From contig NZ_JAQIIX010000002.1 of assembly GCF_036946495.1 (NCBI RefSeq), positions 2,108,001-2,172,000 of the forward strand: DNA of 64,000 bases, written 5' to 3'. The DNA is from Mycolicibacterium neoaurum. GTDB taxonomy: Bacteria; Actinomycetota; Actinomycetes; Mycobacteriales; Mycobacteriaceae. The translations under genes and the position numbers were made by a program. Shown here one piece after another: positions 38,682 to 46,577 of this stretch (position 1 is the stretch's first letter; each line of letters begins with the position of its first letter). The notes under the pieces are model-generated. The model saw only the letters and a program-made list of their open reading frames with translations. It made no database searches and was not told where the DNA came from.

Positions 38682-39215
38682 TCACGCCGCGAGCAGCATC
38701 GCCATGATGGCGGTGTCCGGATGACTGATCGGATCGACGCCCACCCTGCTGACCATCGAGGTGATGGTGCCATCGGATTCCGCTTCCACCCACGCCGCGC
38801 GGTGTTCGAGGCCGAGATGTGGAAGCCCGGGCAGCAGGACGCACCCGGAGGCCGCTCCGGCACACTCGGGCAGCGACGGCGTCGTCTCCGAAGGCGGATG
38901 CAGCATCAACAGTGCGGGCGGTTGGTGATCGGCGAAGAACCCGGGCGGTAGTGCCGATTCCCCAACTACCGGCCCCTCGGCGAGGACGAGCCCCACCGTG
39001 CCGGGCTCGGGCTGGTCGGGAAGTTCCTCTCGGACACCGAAGATCGTCGTGGTCGACAACAAGCCGGGCAGTGACGCCACCCGAACGGCGACGATGAGCA
39101 GTTGGGCCCACTCCTTCGTGGAATCCGGCCACCGGCCCGACACCACGAAGCCTTTGAGTGTGCCCCGCGAATGGAATGGGGCAATTTCGATCGCCTTACC
39201 GGCACCGGTGTCCAT
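38682..39215 (-). CDS. Conserved mycobacterial protein, Rv3847-like
   Basis: 177 residues from ATG 39215, the same length as Rv3847. It starts MDTGAGKAIEIAPFHSRGTLKGFVVSGRWPDSTKEW and contains VRVASLPGLLSTTTIFGV and LLLPGLPHLG-like stretches. No catalytic motif is seen. It lies between espR and sodA, the recalled position of Rv3847, but the gene corresponding to Rv3848 is absent. Confidence 0.8.
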   Translation of the reverse strand: MDTGAGKAIEIAPFHSRGTLKGFVVSGRWPDSTKEWAQLLIVAVRVASLPGLLSTTTIFGVREELPDQPEPGTVGLVLAEGPVVGESALPPGFFADHQPPALLMLHPPSETTPSLPECAGAASGCVLLPGLPHLGLEHRAAWVEAESDGTITSMVSRVGVDPISHPDTAIMAMLLAA

Positions 39216-39329
39216 CTGGCCTCCCGACAGTCGCTCGCTGCTGCTCCGACACAGCTGTGGGTCGCTGTGACTCAGGATGCTGCAGTGGCGGGTTAGCACG
39301 CAAGAGGAACGGAGTGCCAGCCAGACGCA

Positions 39330-39363
39330 GGAAGCCCCGCGTGCGTTGGCACGCGGGGCTTCC
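39330..39363 (-). terminator. sodA terminator hairpin
   Basis: GGAAGCCCCGCGTGC 39330-39344 pairs exactly with GCACGCGGGGCTTCC 39349-39363 around a GTTG loop, 14 bases past the sodA stop on the minus strand. Confidence 0.75.
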
Positions 39364-39377
39364 GACGAACGCGGGGT

Positions 39378-40001
39378 TTACCCGAAGATGAGGCCGCCGG
39401 TCTTTGTGGTGGCGCGTGCGTAGCGGTCTTGGACGTCGGCCCAGTTGACGACGTTCCAGAAGGCCTTGACGTAGTCGGCCTTGACGTTCTTGTACTGCAG
39501 GTAGAAGGCGTGCTCCCACATGTCGACCTGCAGCAGCGGGATGATGCCCAGCGGGACGTTGGCCTGCTGGTCGTAGAGCTGGAAGGTCAGCAGGCGCTGT
39601 CCGAGGCTGTCATAGCCCAGGACGGCCCAGCCGGAGCCCTGCAGGCCGTTGGCCGCGGCGGTGAACTGGGCGCGGAACTTGTCGAAGCTGCCGAACTGGT
39701 CGTCGATGGCGGCGGCCAGTTCGCCTTCGGGCTTGTCGCCGCCGTTGGGGGAGAGGTTCTTCCACCAGATGCTGTGGTTGACGTGACCGCCGAGGTGGAA
39801 GGCGAGGTTCTTCTCGTTGAGGAAGATCGCGGACTGGTCGTCGTTGGCGCGAGCTTCTTCGAGCTTGGCCACGGCGTCGTTGACACCCTTGACGTAGGTG
39901 GCGTGGTGCTTGCTGTGGTGCAGTTCGTTGATCTGGCCGGAGATGTGGGGTTCCAGGGCGCCGTAGTCGTAATCGAGGTCGGGCAGGGTGTATTCAGCCA
40001 C
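39378..40001 (-). CDS. sodA: Superoxide dismutase, probably Mn-type
   Basis: 207 residues from GTG 40001, with AGGAAGG upstream. Metal ligands are His28, His76, Asp160 and His164 (NELHH, GGHVNHSIWW, DMWEHAFYLQY). At position 145 it has Gln (YDQQANVPLG), as in the M. smegmatis Mn enzyme, where the M. tuberculosis Fe enzyme has His. No signal peptide, although mycobacterial SodA is often exported. Confidence 0.95.
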   Translation of the reverse strand: MAEYTLPDLDYDYGALEPHISGQINELHHSKHHATYVKGVNDAVAKLEEARANDDQSAIFLNEKNLAFHLGGHVNHSIWWKNLSPNGGDKPEGELAAAIDDQFGSFDKFRAQFTAAANGLQGSGWAVLGYDSLGQRLLTFQLYDQQANVPLGIIPLLQVDMWEHAFYLQYKNVKADYVKAFWNVVNWADVQDRYARATTKTGGLIFG

Positions 40002-40133
40002 TGGGTTCCTTCCTAGTCATGGGGATCGCGTGGAGTTCGGCGTCGGATAACTCGACAACAAGCTCGAGCTCAACCTTGCTCCATCCCTGCGCGCACCGCA
40101 AGGAGCGGGTCTTTCCCACGCCCGGAGGGCGGA

Positions 40134-40289
40134 TCAGAACAAGACGATGGCGGCGAGCACGCCGATCAGGACCAGCGCGATCACGGCCGCTCGGATGAGC
40201 GCCACGACCTGGTTGTTCGTGTAGTGATGCGACGACTGCCAGTCCGACGGCGGCACCGCCGATCCTGGTCCAAGCGGATGTGCCGCCAT
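40134..40289 (-). CDS. Small single-pass membrane protein (51 residues)
   Basis: ATG 40289 is preceded by AGGAG at a nine-base distance. The protein starts MAAHPLGPGSAVPPSDWQSS, continues HHYTNNQVVALIRAA, and ends in a hydrophobic helix VIALVLIGVLAAIVLF. It is a probable tail-anchored protein. Codon choice fits the genome. It lies upstream of sodA on the same strand. Family not recognised. Confidence 0.7.
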   Translation of the reverse strand: MAAHPLGPGSAVPPSDWQSSHHYTNNQVVALIRAAVIALVLIGVLAAIVLF

Positions 40290-40701
40290 CAGACGCTCCT
40301 GACCTGCACGATCAAGCTGTCCCCCCAGTGAGATCTGTCACACGGACTCTTGTGACGCCGATCATAGACCGTCTTTGCCGCGCAGAAAAATCGAGTCCGC
40401 AGTTCGCTCGGGCGCACCCCGGGATTTCAGAATCAGGCCGATCGGAACGTGGTCGATTAATGCCATCTCCGAAAGTTAGGCGATCAATATTTTTGCTCAG
40501 CGGATGCGCCGCTTGTTGATCGGCGAGTGCCATCGAGCGGGGTTTATCCACAGGCTCTGGGCGGATTCACAGCTGAGGCCGGGCTCTCACGGCGGAATCG
40601 GACCCCAGCCTGTGGATGAATCTGTGGAAACTGTGGATAGCAAGGACATTGCTGCCGGGGAATCGATGCGCAGTCGCTCGCCCCGTGCCAGCATGGTCGG
40701 C
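40290..40701. other. 412-bp intergenic region with DnaA-box cluster
   Basis: Bases 40337-40356 form GTCACA-N8-TGTGAC, a hairpin-like repeat. The stretch 40360-40500 is AT-rich. A group of DnaA-like boxes follows at 40544-40640 (separate entry). No convincing gene is present. Confidence 0.5.
40544..40640. promoter_or_regulatory. Cluster of DnaA-like boxes
   Basis: TTATCCACA (perfect) at 40544-40552; on the other strand TCATCCACA 40611-40619, GTTTCCACA 40623-40631 and CTATCCACA 40632-40640; and a weaker GATTCACA at 40564-40571. This is four to five boxes in 97 bases, far from any dnaA gene in this window. Confidence 0.55.
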
Positions 40702-41025
40702 ATGTCTGACGGAGATGTGCAGCAGATCGAGGTCGGCCAACTGCCGGCGGAGTTCGGGGCGGACACTGTGTTGCTCGATGTGCGCGAGGATGACGAATGG
40801 CAGAGCGGGCATATCGCCGGCGCGCAGCACATCCCGATGGGCGACGTGCCCACGCGGATCGACGAGATCGACCGCGACGCCACCCTCTACGTCATCTGCC
40901 ACGCGGGCGGGCGCTCGCAGCGAGTGGCCCAATATCTGGCCCGCAACGGGTTCGACCCGATCAATGTCGCCGGTGGCATGTTGTCCTGGGTACAGGCGGG
41001 CCGCCCGGTCAACTCGGGGTCGTAG
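40702..41025 (+). CDS. Rhodanese-like sulfurtransferase
   Basis: 107 residues from ATG 40702; ATG 40693 is also in frame. A single rhodanese domain: TVLLDVREDDEWQSGHIAGAQHIPMGDV and the active loop C66-HAGG-R71 (VICHAGGRSQR). The short loop fits a GlpE/PspE-type enzyme that transfers sulfane sulfur. The stop TAG becomes part of the -10 element of the next gene. Confidence 0.92.
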   Translation: MSDGDVQQIEVGQLPAEFGADTVLLDVREDDEWQSGHIAGAQHIPMGDVPTRIDEIDRDATLYVICHAGGRSQRVAQYLARNGFDPINVAGGMLSWVQAGRPVNSGS

Positions 41026-41034
41026 GCTGGTCGC
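41023..41034 (+). promoter_or_regulatory. Leaderless -10 element made from the rhodanese stop
   Basis: TAGGCT at 41023-41028, six bases before GTG 41035. Its first three bases are the rhodanese stop codon. Confidence 0.45.
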
Positions 41035-42063
41035 GTGATCCAGGTCTGTGCCCAGTGCGGTACGCGATGGAATGTGCGCGACCGCCAGCGGACGTGGTGT
41101 CCGCGCTGTCGCGGCACACTCATGGCGCCCGGATCGGTACCTGCCACTCCGGCGCAGCCGCCACGGCCCTCCGGCCCGGGGAAACTGCCGTCCGGCTACC
41201 GCTGGATTGCGGTGCGGCCAGGTGCACCCCCACCACAGCGTCGGCGCCCTCGACCCCTCGGGCCGACTCCGCGGTACGGCACCATCCCGCGGTGGGGTCT
41301 CTACGACCGGTTCGATTCTGATGCGGGTGCTTCCGACGCGAACGAAGCTGGTCGTCGCGGCCCGACTCAGAGTGCGGTGCGGCGGGTTGTTGTGACCACG
41401 CTGATCTTGCTGGCTGCGGCCGCTGTGCTGCACATGCTGCGATATGCGTTGATGCTCTATAACCGGGGTGCTCTGCTCAACCCGTTCGTCGCGGGCTTCG
41501 CCACGTGGGTGCCCGTGGCGGCGAGCGCATTCGCCTTTTTCGGGGTGCTGGCCAGCGCGCTGATCTTGACCAATTGGCTGATCGCGCGGCGGGCAGCGGC
41601 TTTCTCCCACCAGGGGGCCGAGGATCCCCGTAGTCCGGGCCGGTTGTGGGTCGGTTGTATGGTTCCGCCGATCAACCTGGTGATGGCTCCGGTGTATGTC
41701 GTCGAGCTCGCCCGGCTGGAACGTCGGCGCGGTCTGCGGATCGTCAGTTGGTGGATAACGTGGTTCGTCAGCTACGTCGTATCCATCGCCTCGATCGTCA
41801 CCACGATCCTCACGGTCTTCTATACCGACGCCCAGCGCATCGCCGACAACACGGTCATCACGACGATCGCCTACCTGGTGGCGCTGGCTACCTTGCTGCT
41901 GGTGTGGCAGGTGTATCAGGGCTTCGAGCGCACGCCGGTGGATCGCCCCGCGCATCGCTGGGTCATGGTCGCGGCGGAGCCGCCGAAGTCTTCCGAGACC
42001 ACCGGGCCTTCGGCCGAATCGGTCCCTGCGGTTGAGGCCGAAGACCGAAACCCGGCAGCATAG
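41035..42063 (+). CDS. DUF4328 membrane protein with N-terminal zinc ribbon (Rv3843c-like)
   Basis: 342 residues, the same length as I recall for Rv3843c. The N-terminus has two CxxC pairs (C5-C8 and C22-C25), a probable zinc ribbon, then a Pro/Arg-rich linker. DUF4328 membrane segments follow from about residue 120 (VVVTTLILLAAAAVLHMLRYALM; VPVAASAFAFFGVLASALILTNW; WITWFVSYVVSIASIVTTIL; IAYLVALATLLLVWQVYQGF). Function unknown. Confidence 0.87.
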   Translation: MIQVCAQCGTRWNVRDRQRTWCPRCRGTLMAPGSVPATPAQPPRPSGPGKLPSGYRWIAVRPGAPPPQRRRPRPLGPTPRYGTIPRWGLYDRFDSDAGASDANEAGRRGPTQSAVRRVVVTTLILLAAAAVLHMLRYALMLYNRGALLNPFVAGFATWVPVAASAFAFFGVLASALILTNWLIARRAAAFSHQGAEDPRSPGRLWVGCMVPPINLVMAPVYVVELARLERRRGLRIVSWWITWFVSYVVSIASIVTTILTVFYTDAQRIADNTVITTIAYLVALATLLLVWQVYQGFERTPVDRPAHRWVMVAAEPPKSSETTGPSAESVPAVEAEDRNPAA

Positions 42064-42067
42064 CGAT

Positions 42068-42901
42068 ATGACCGCGGGTGAGGCAGCCGAAGGCGCGCAG
42101 ACCGGCCACCCGTTCGTCGTCGCTCATCGCGGTGCGTCTGCGGAGCGTCCCGAGCACACCGTGGCGGCCTACGAGCTGGCGCTGCAGCAGGGCGCCGACG
42201 GTGTCGAATGCGATGTACGGCTCACCCGCGACGGGCATCTGGTATGCGTGCATGACCGCCGGGTGGATCGCACCTCCGACGGAACCGGCCTGGTGTCGGA
42301 AATGACGCTCGCCCAACTGCGGGAGTTGGATTTCGGTTCCTGGCACACCGGCAACGGCGCTGGTAACGGCGGCGGAGACACCGGTCTGCTGACCTTGGAC
42401 ACGCTGCTGACGCTCGTGCTGGACAGCAAGCGACCGGTGAAGATCTTCGTCGAGACCAAACACCCGGTGCGTTATGGGGCCCTCGTGGAGAGCAAGGTGC
42501 TGGCGTTGCTGCATCGGTACGGCATCGCCGCGCCACCTTCGGCAGACCTGGCGCGGGCGGTCGTGATGTCGTTCTCGGCGGCCGCGGTATGGCGGATTCG
42601 TCGCGCGGCCCCGATGCTACCGACGGTGTTGCTCGGCGAGACCTCGCGGTTCCTGGGCGGCAGCGCGGCCACCACGGTCGGGGCAACGGCTGTGGGACCG
42701 TCCATTGCGACCTTGCGGGAGCATCCCGAACTGGTGGACCGCGCCGCGGCGCAGGGCCGCGCGCTGTACTGCTGGACCGTCGATCATTACGAGGATGTCC
42801 GGTACTGCCGGGATTTGGAGGTGGCGTGGGTGGCCACCAACCATCCCGGCCGTACCAAGGACTGGTTGGAGAACGGACTCACCGGCGCCGGCCGGGACTG
42901 A
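42068..42901 (+). CDS. glpQ: Glycerophosphodiester phosphodiesterase
   Basis: 277 residues from ATG 42068, four bases after the DUF4328 stop. It has the GDPD signature FVVAHRGASAERPEHTVAAYELAL, then DGVECDVRLTRDGHLVCVHDRRVDRT with the catalytic His and acidic metal ligands. No signal peptide, so it should act in the cytosol. It splits glycerophosphodiesters to glycerol-3-phosphate. Rv3842c counterpart. Confidence 0.94.
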   Translation: MTAGEAAEGAQTGHPFVVAHRGASAERPEHTVAAYELALQQGADGVECDVRLTRDGHLVCVHDRRVDRTSDGTGLVSEMTLAQLRELDFGSWHTGNGAGNGGGDTGLLTLDTLLTLVLDSKRPVKIFVETKHPVRYGALVESKVLALLHRYGIAAPPSADLARAVVMSFSAAAVWRIRRAAPMLPTVLLGETSRFLGGSAATTVGATAVGPSIATLREHPELVDRAAAQGRALYCWTVDHYEDVRYCRDLEVAWVATNHPGRTKDWLENGLTGAGRD

Positions 42902-42921
42902 CCCGCCGGCGGCCGGCAGCG

Positions 42922-43467
42922 TCAGAGATTGCCGCCGGCGGCCTTCGGCGCGGTCGGGTCGGCAGCAGCGGTGCTCAGCTCGCGGGCCACGAAATCCTCC
43001 AGATGGAACAGGTTCGCGCCGGCTCGTTCGGCGATCCGCACGAGGGTGGTCATGGTGGCGACCTCTTCCACCTGTTCCTTGAGGAACCACTGCATGAACT
43101 GCTCGCCCAGATAGTCGCCCTCTTCGCGAGCAACGCTGGCCAGCCGGGACACCTGCTCGGTCACGGTCCGCTCTTGCTCCAAGGCCAGGCGCAGGGCCTG
43201 GGCCGGGGTTTCGAAGCTGTTGAGGACGGTGTCCACCCCTGGGATCTCGACGTCGACATCGCGGTCGAGCAGGTACTGCACCAGCATCATGGCGTGATTG
43301 CGTTCTTCGACGGCTTGTCCGTAGAAGTGCGCGGCGAGCCTCGGCAGGTCGGATCCGTCGAAGTACACGGCGATGGCGACGTACTGCTGCGACGCTGTGA
43401 ATTCACTGCGGATTTGCTCACGCAGGAGGCTGTTGAACTTGGTCTCGAGTGTGGTTGCGTCGGTCAT
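42922..43467 (-). CDS. bfrB: Ferritin (BfrB type)
   Basis: 181 residues from ATG 43467. It has the four-helix ferritin core with ferroxidase residues in LLREQIRSEFTASQQYVAIAVYF, GQAVEERNHAMMLVQYLLDR and MQWFLKEQVEEVATM. There is no heme-ligand Met as in bacterioferritin, so it is a non-heme ferritin. It stores iron when iron is plentiful; IdeR activates the gene in M. tuberculosis, and an IdeR-like box lies 53 bases upstream here. Confidence 0.94.
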   Translation of the reverse strand: MTDATTLETKFNSLLREQIRSEFTASQQYVAIAVYFDGSDLPRLAAHFYGQAVEERNHAMMLVQYLLDRDVDVEIPGVDTVLNSFETPAQALRLALEQERTVTEQVSRLASVAREEGDYLGEQFMQWFLKEQVEEVATMTTLVRIAERAGANLFHLEDFVARELSTAAADPTAPKAAGGNL

Positions 43468-43519
43468 GATCACCAAGATAGACCAGGTCAGAGGGCGTGT
43501 CATCCAAGGTGAACCTTAT

Positions 43520-43538
43520 TCAGGTTAGCCAGCCCTAA
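43520..43538 (-). promoter_or_regulatory. IdeR (iron) box upstream of bfrB
   Basis: TTAGGGCTGGCTAACCTGA on the minus strand matches TTAGGTTAGGCTAACCTAA at 15 of 19 positions, 53 bases upstream of the bfrB ATG. The distance fits activation by iron-bound IdeR. Confidence 0.65.
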
Positions 43539-43585
43539 GCCATGTGACGCCGATTACATGCTGGAGAAAAAGTTTGCTGGAACCA

Positions 43586-44842
43586 TCATGGGTGGTCGGT
43601 GTCGAGCACATCCGCCGGCACTGCGGTGTCGTTGGCCAGCGCCGTGAAAAGCCGTTCGGCCGCCGCACTGTCCCAGACGACGATCGACCCCACATCGCTG
43701 GTCGTGTACTCCGCTATCGGCACCGTCGTCGTGGTCGGGTCGTCCTGCAACGCCCAGCCGAGCCGCGCCAGATCCCAGATGTGGCCGCCCTTGTCGACGC
43801 TGACGGCGTCGGCAGCCGCGTCGACCATCGGATACCAACGCAACGGGTTGAGCAGCACAGACGGGCTCGTCGCTCGCTTCAGAAGGGCGGACATGAAGGC
43901 ACGCTGGTTGATCATCCGATCCAGATCGGCACGCGGAGTCGCCCGCGACCGGACGTAACCCAGCGCATTGCGGCCGTCGAGTTCCTGGCACCCCGCGGGC
44001 AGGTCGATGCCGGCGAGCGGATCGCTGATCGGTTCGGCCGGACACATCGTCACCCCGCCGACGGCGTCCACCAGTTGGGCGAACCCACCGAAGCCGACCT
44101 CGGCGTAATGGTCGAGCCTGATGCCGGTGGCCTGCTCGACGGTCTGCACCAGCAACGGTGCGCCGCCCAGCGCATAGGCGGCATTGAGCTTGTCCTGGCC
44201 GTACCCAGGGATGGAGACATAGGAATCCCTCGGCAAGGAGACCAATGTCGGTGAGGCTCCGCCGAACAGTCCGCCGATGTGCAGTAGCAGCACGGTGTCG
44301 GTGCGCCCATTGCCGACGTCGCCGCCGGTGGCCAGGTTGTTCTGTTCATCGATTGACAAACCCTGCCTGCTGTCGGATCCGACCAGCAGCCAGGTGGTGC
44401 CCCGCCCGGCAGGCGGGCGGCCAGGGTAGTCGGGTAGCGCGTCGATGCGCTGCAGTGCAGAGTCCAGCCAGAGGGCGCCGCCGACCGCGGAGCTGACCAG
44501 CACGATCACGATGGCGGCCAGGACCGCGCCCCACCGGCGGGCTCGACGTGGGCGACGGGCTTTCGGGACGAGCGGTGGCGGGGCAGGTGGTCGTGTTGCG
44601 GATGGTCGCGGGGCGGGCTGCCTGCGCACCGGTGGAGGTGGCACGGGGCGCTTCGGTGGCGGTGCCGCGCGTGGGGTCGGCGGCGGTGCCGCGCGTGGGG
44701 TCGGCGGCGGTGCCGCGCGTGGGGTCGGCGGCGGCATCCGGGGTGGCGTCGCCGGGTTCGGCGGCCACGAGGGCGGCGGTCGGTGCCCCGAACGGCGGCG
44801 GATCTCCGGTGCGGGTTCGCGCGGCGACCGGTCGGAGTTCAC
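43586..44842 (-). CDS. LytR-CpsA-Psr (LCP) family ligase-like protein
   Basis: 418 residues. A cytosolic Pro-rich head of about 95 residues with PPPTPRAA repeats, one membrane segment (GAVLAAIVIVLVSSAVGGALWL, about 104-125), then the outer LCP domain: TWLLVGSDSRQGLS, GRTDTVLLLHIGG, LVSLPRDSYVSIPGYGQDKLNAAYALGG and LGYVRSRATPRADLDRMINQR, with the conserved Arg and Asp residues. LCP enzymes attach arabinogalactan to peptidoglycan. Full length here, whereas I recall Rv3840 as shorter. Confidence 0.93.
   Translation of the reverse strand: MNSDRSPREPAPEIRRRSGHRPPPSWPPNPATPPRMPPPTPRAAPPPTPRAAPPPTPRAAPPPKRPVPPPPVRRQPAPRPSATRPPAPPPLVPKARRPRRARRWGAVLAAIVIVLVSSAVGGALWLDSALQRIDALPDYPGRPPAGRGTTWLLVGSDSRQGLSIDEQNNLATGGDVGNGRTDTVLLLHIGGLFGGASPTLVSLPRDSYVSIPGYGQDKLNAAYALGGAPLLVQTVEQATGIRLDHYAEVGFGGFAQLVDAVGGVTMCPAEPISDPLAGIDLPAGCQELDGRNALGYVRSRATPRADLDRMINQRAFMSALLKRATSPSVLLNPLRWYPMVDAAADAVSVDKGGHIWDLARLGWALQDDPTTTTVPIAEYTTSDVGSIVVWDSAAAERLFTALANDTAVPADVLDTDHP
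44661..44732. repeat. Three exact 24-bp tandem repeats in the LCP gene
   Basis: Units 44661-44684, 44685-44708 and 44709-44732 are identical on the plus strand and encode PPPTPRAA copies in the cytosolic head of the LCP protein. Exact copies suggest recent slippage. Confidence 0.8.
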
Positions 44843-44872
44843 CCTGCGAATGTAGCGCTCACCGCTGCGATC

Positions 44873-45640
44873 TCAGCCCAACCAATCCAGCTCGTCGGAG
44901 GCCAACGAGTAACCGACGAAGGCCACCGCGTCGATGAGTCCGTGCGCGACGATCAACGGCCACAGCCGCCCGGTTCGCAGCCAGACATAGCCGAACACCA
45001 GGCCCATGACGATATTGCCCAGTCCTGCGCTGTACCCCTGGTACAGGTGGTAGGTGCCGCGCAGCAGCGCCGAGATGGCCAGTGCGACGGCGGGTGTGAT
45101 GCGCAGCTGCCGCAGGCGGGTGATCAGGAATGCCACCACGACGATCTCCTCGGCCCAGCCGTTGGCGAACGCGATGGCCAGCAGCAGCGGGATCCGCCAC
45201 CAGGTGTCGTTGATCTCGGCGGGTTCGACTGCGGCACTGAGACCCAGTAGCCGGGCGCCGATGTACAGGGCTAGGCCGGGCAGCCCGATCAGCACGGCCA
45301 GGCCGAGCCCACCGGTCAGGTCCGGGTGTATCCGAAACTTGCCGAGCCCGATCGAGGCGGGCTCGGATCCGCTGCGCCACAACAGGTACAGGGCCAGAGC
45401 GCCCCATGCGACCAGCTGTGCGAACGAGGCGATGTTGAGTCCGAGGTCGATCAGGTCGAACGGTGACCGGCGTTCGTTGAGGGTGACAGTCTGACCGCTC
45501 AATCCCAGCAGCGCCGCCTCGATCAGGCGTAGGGACGCGATGTAGGCGCTCAACCCGAAGGTGACCGCCAGCACGACGCCGATCTCGAGGCGGATGGTGC
45601 GTGGTGGCAGATGTTCACTCGGCAGGGACGGACCGGTCAC
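44873..45640 (-). CDS. CPBP family intramembrane metalloprotease
   Basis: 255 residues from GTG 45640, with about seven membrane segments. CPBP motifs are in order: NGWAEEIVVVAFLITRLRQL (EE), then LRGTYHLYQGYSAGLGNIVMG (His), and PLIVAHGLIDAVAFVGY (third His). The usual ExxxR reads EEIVVVAFL, without Arg at the standard place but with Arg downstream. The substrate is unknown. It is on the same strand as the LCP gene, 30 bases away. Confidence 0.88.
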   Translation of the reverse strand: MTGPSLPSEHLPPRTIRLEIGVVLAVTFGLSAYIASLRLIEAALLGLSGQTVTLNERRSPFDLIDLGLNIASFAQLVAWGALALYLLWRSGSEPASIGLGKFRIHPDLTGGLGLAVLIGLPGLALYIGARLLGLSAAVEPAEINDTWWRIPLLLAIAFANGWAEEIVVVAFLITRLRQLRITPAVALAISALLRGTYHLYQGYSAGLGNIVMGLVFGYVWLRTGRLWPLIVAHGLIDAVAFVGYSLASDELDWLG

Positions 45641-45658
45641 CGCGCCAGGCTAGACGGA

Positions 45659-46465
45659 TCAGATGCGGCGTGCGCGCAGCCCGTTGAGGAATGGGCAGCC
45701 CATCAGCACCCGGATGGCTTGGCTCAGCCCACTCACGTCATCGACGGGTTTGGCGAATGGCAGGCGCACGTCGTGGTCGCCGGAGGCATCCTCGACGCGC
45801 AGCTGCACCCCGTAACGGTCCAGGCCGAGTGGCCGGACCCGGCCGCTGCGCAGCGTGTGCGGTAACCGGTCTGCCAGCCGGTCGACGACGTCGCGGTGTG
45901 CCGACTCGAGGTGGCGAAGCCAGCATGATTCGAGCCCGCAGAACGGGTCGGGATCGGCGGCCAGCAGCGCGCCGAGGCCGACGGACTCCGCACCTGTCGA
46001 ATCGGCCACCACGACCGATTCGATCTCCAGCCGCGCCAGTGCGTAGGGGGTCTCGTCGCCATGACCGCCGGTGCCGGTGTTGACCTGCAGCAGAGCGGGA
46101 TTGGGGTTCTCGGTGGCGATCACGTCCAGCATCGGTGCGACCTCACCGTCGGGCACCAGGAACATCCGCCCACGAATCCACACCAGCGCACGCACCGGTT
46201 CACGCAGCGGCAGGGGCGCGTAATCGGTCATCTCTAGGACGGCCTGGATGCCGGCCGATCCGGCCGAGATGGCCATGCCGGTGATCAGCCCGTTGGCGGG
46301 AACCGTGATGGCGAACGACCCGTCGGCGAGCAGGTGGTGCACGGGGGTGGCGATGGGCTCGATGGAGGTGGGCCCGCTGAATCCCTCCACAGCCAGCATT
46401 GCCCCGCCGGCCCGTGCGCACGCGCTGCGGATCCGTTCGGCCGTGGTCGGCGCCGTCATCGTCAT
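45659..46465 (-). CDS. DUF2470 domain protein (Rv3839-like), probably iron-regulated
   Basis: 268 residues from ATG 46465. The N-terminal two thirds look like a flavin-reductase/HugZ-type barrel (DGSFAITVPAN, LVWIRGRMFLVPDGE). The C-terminal DUF2470 part has CWLRHLESAHRDVVDRLADRL and GVQLRVEDASGDHDVRLPFAKPVDDVSGLSQAIRVLM. That pairing recalls heme-degrading HugZ proteins, so a heme or iron role is plausible. An IdeR-like box sits 17 bases upstream of the start, close enough for repression. Confidence 0.82.
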   Translation of the reverse strand: MTMTAPTTAERIRSACARAGGAMLAVEGFSGPTSIEPIATPVHHLLADGSFAITVPANGLITGMAISAGSAGIQAVLEMTDYAPLPLREPVRALVWIRGRMFLVPDGEVAPMLDVIATENPNPALLQVNTGTGGHGDETPYALARLEIESVVVADSTGAESVGLGALLAADPDPFCGLESCWLRHLESAHRDVVDRLADRLPHTLRSGRVRPLGLDRYGVQLRVEDASGDHDVRLPFAKPVDDVSGLSQAIRVLMGCPFLNGLRARRI

Positions 46466-46481
46466 CTGCCACCTTCCTTAG

Positions 46482-46500
46482 TGAGGTAAGCCTTACTTAA
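46482..46500 (-). promoter_or_regulatory. IdeR (iron) box of the DUF2470 gene
   Basis: TTAAGTAAGGCTTACCTCA on the minus strand matches the IdeR consensus at 15 of 19 positions, next to ATG 46465. A box this close to the start should repress when iron is high. Confidence 0.7.
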
Positions 46501-46565
46501 CTACAATTCGCCGGGACTGCGCAAGGTTTTGCTCTCGGCGTAGTGGCCGGCCACTCTCGGCCCGA

Positions 46566-46577
46566 TAGTGTTGGGGC
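46566..46577 (+). promoter_or_regulatory. pheA leaderless -10 element
   Basis: TAGTGT at 46566-46571, six bases before GTG 46578. Confidence 0.45.

Noticed and set aside
40337..40356. GTCACA-N8-TGTGAC as a CRP/Cmr site
   Set aside because: The mycobacterial CRP site is TGTGA-N6-TCACA; this repeat has the half-sites in the opposite order, so a hairpin is more likely.
42904..42940. GCCGGCGGC / GCCGCCGGC repeat between glpQ and bfrB as a terminator
   Set aside because: One arm lies within bfrB codons for Gly/Ala and such GC repeats are common here; weak evidence only.
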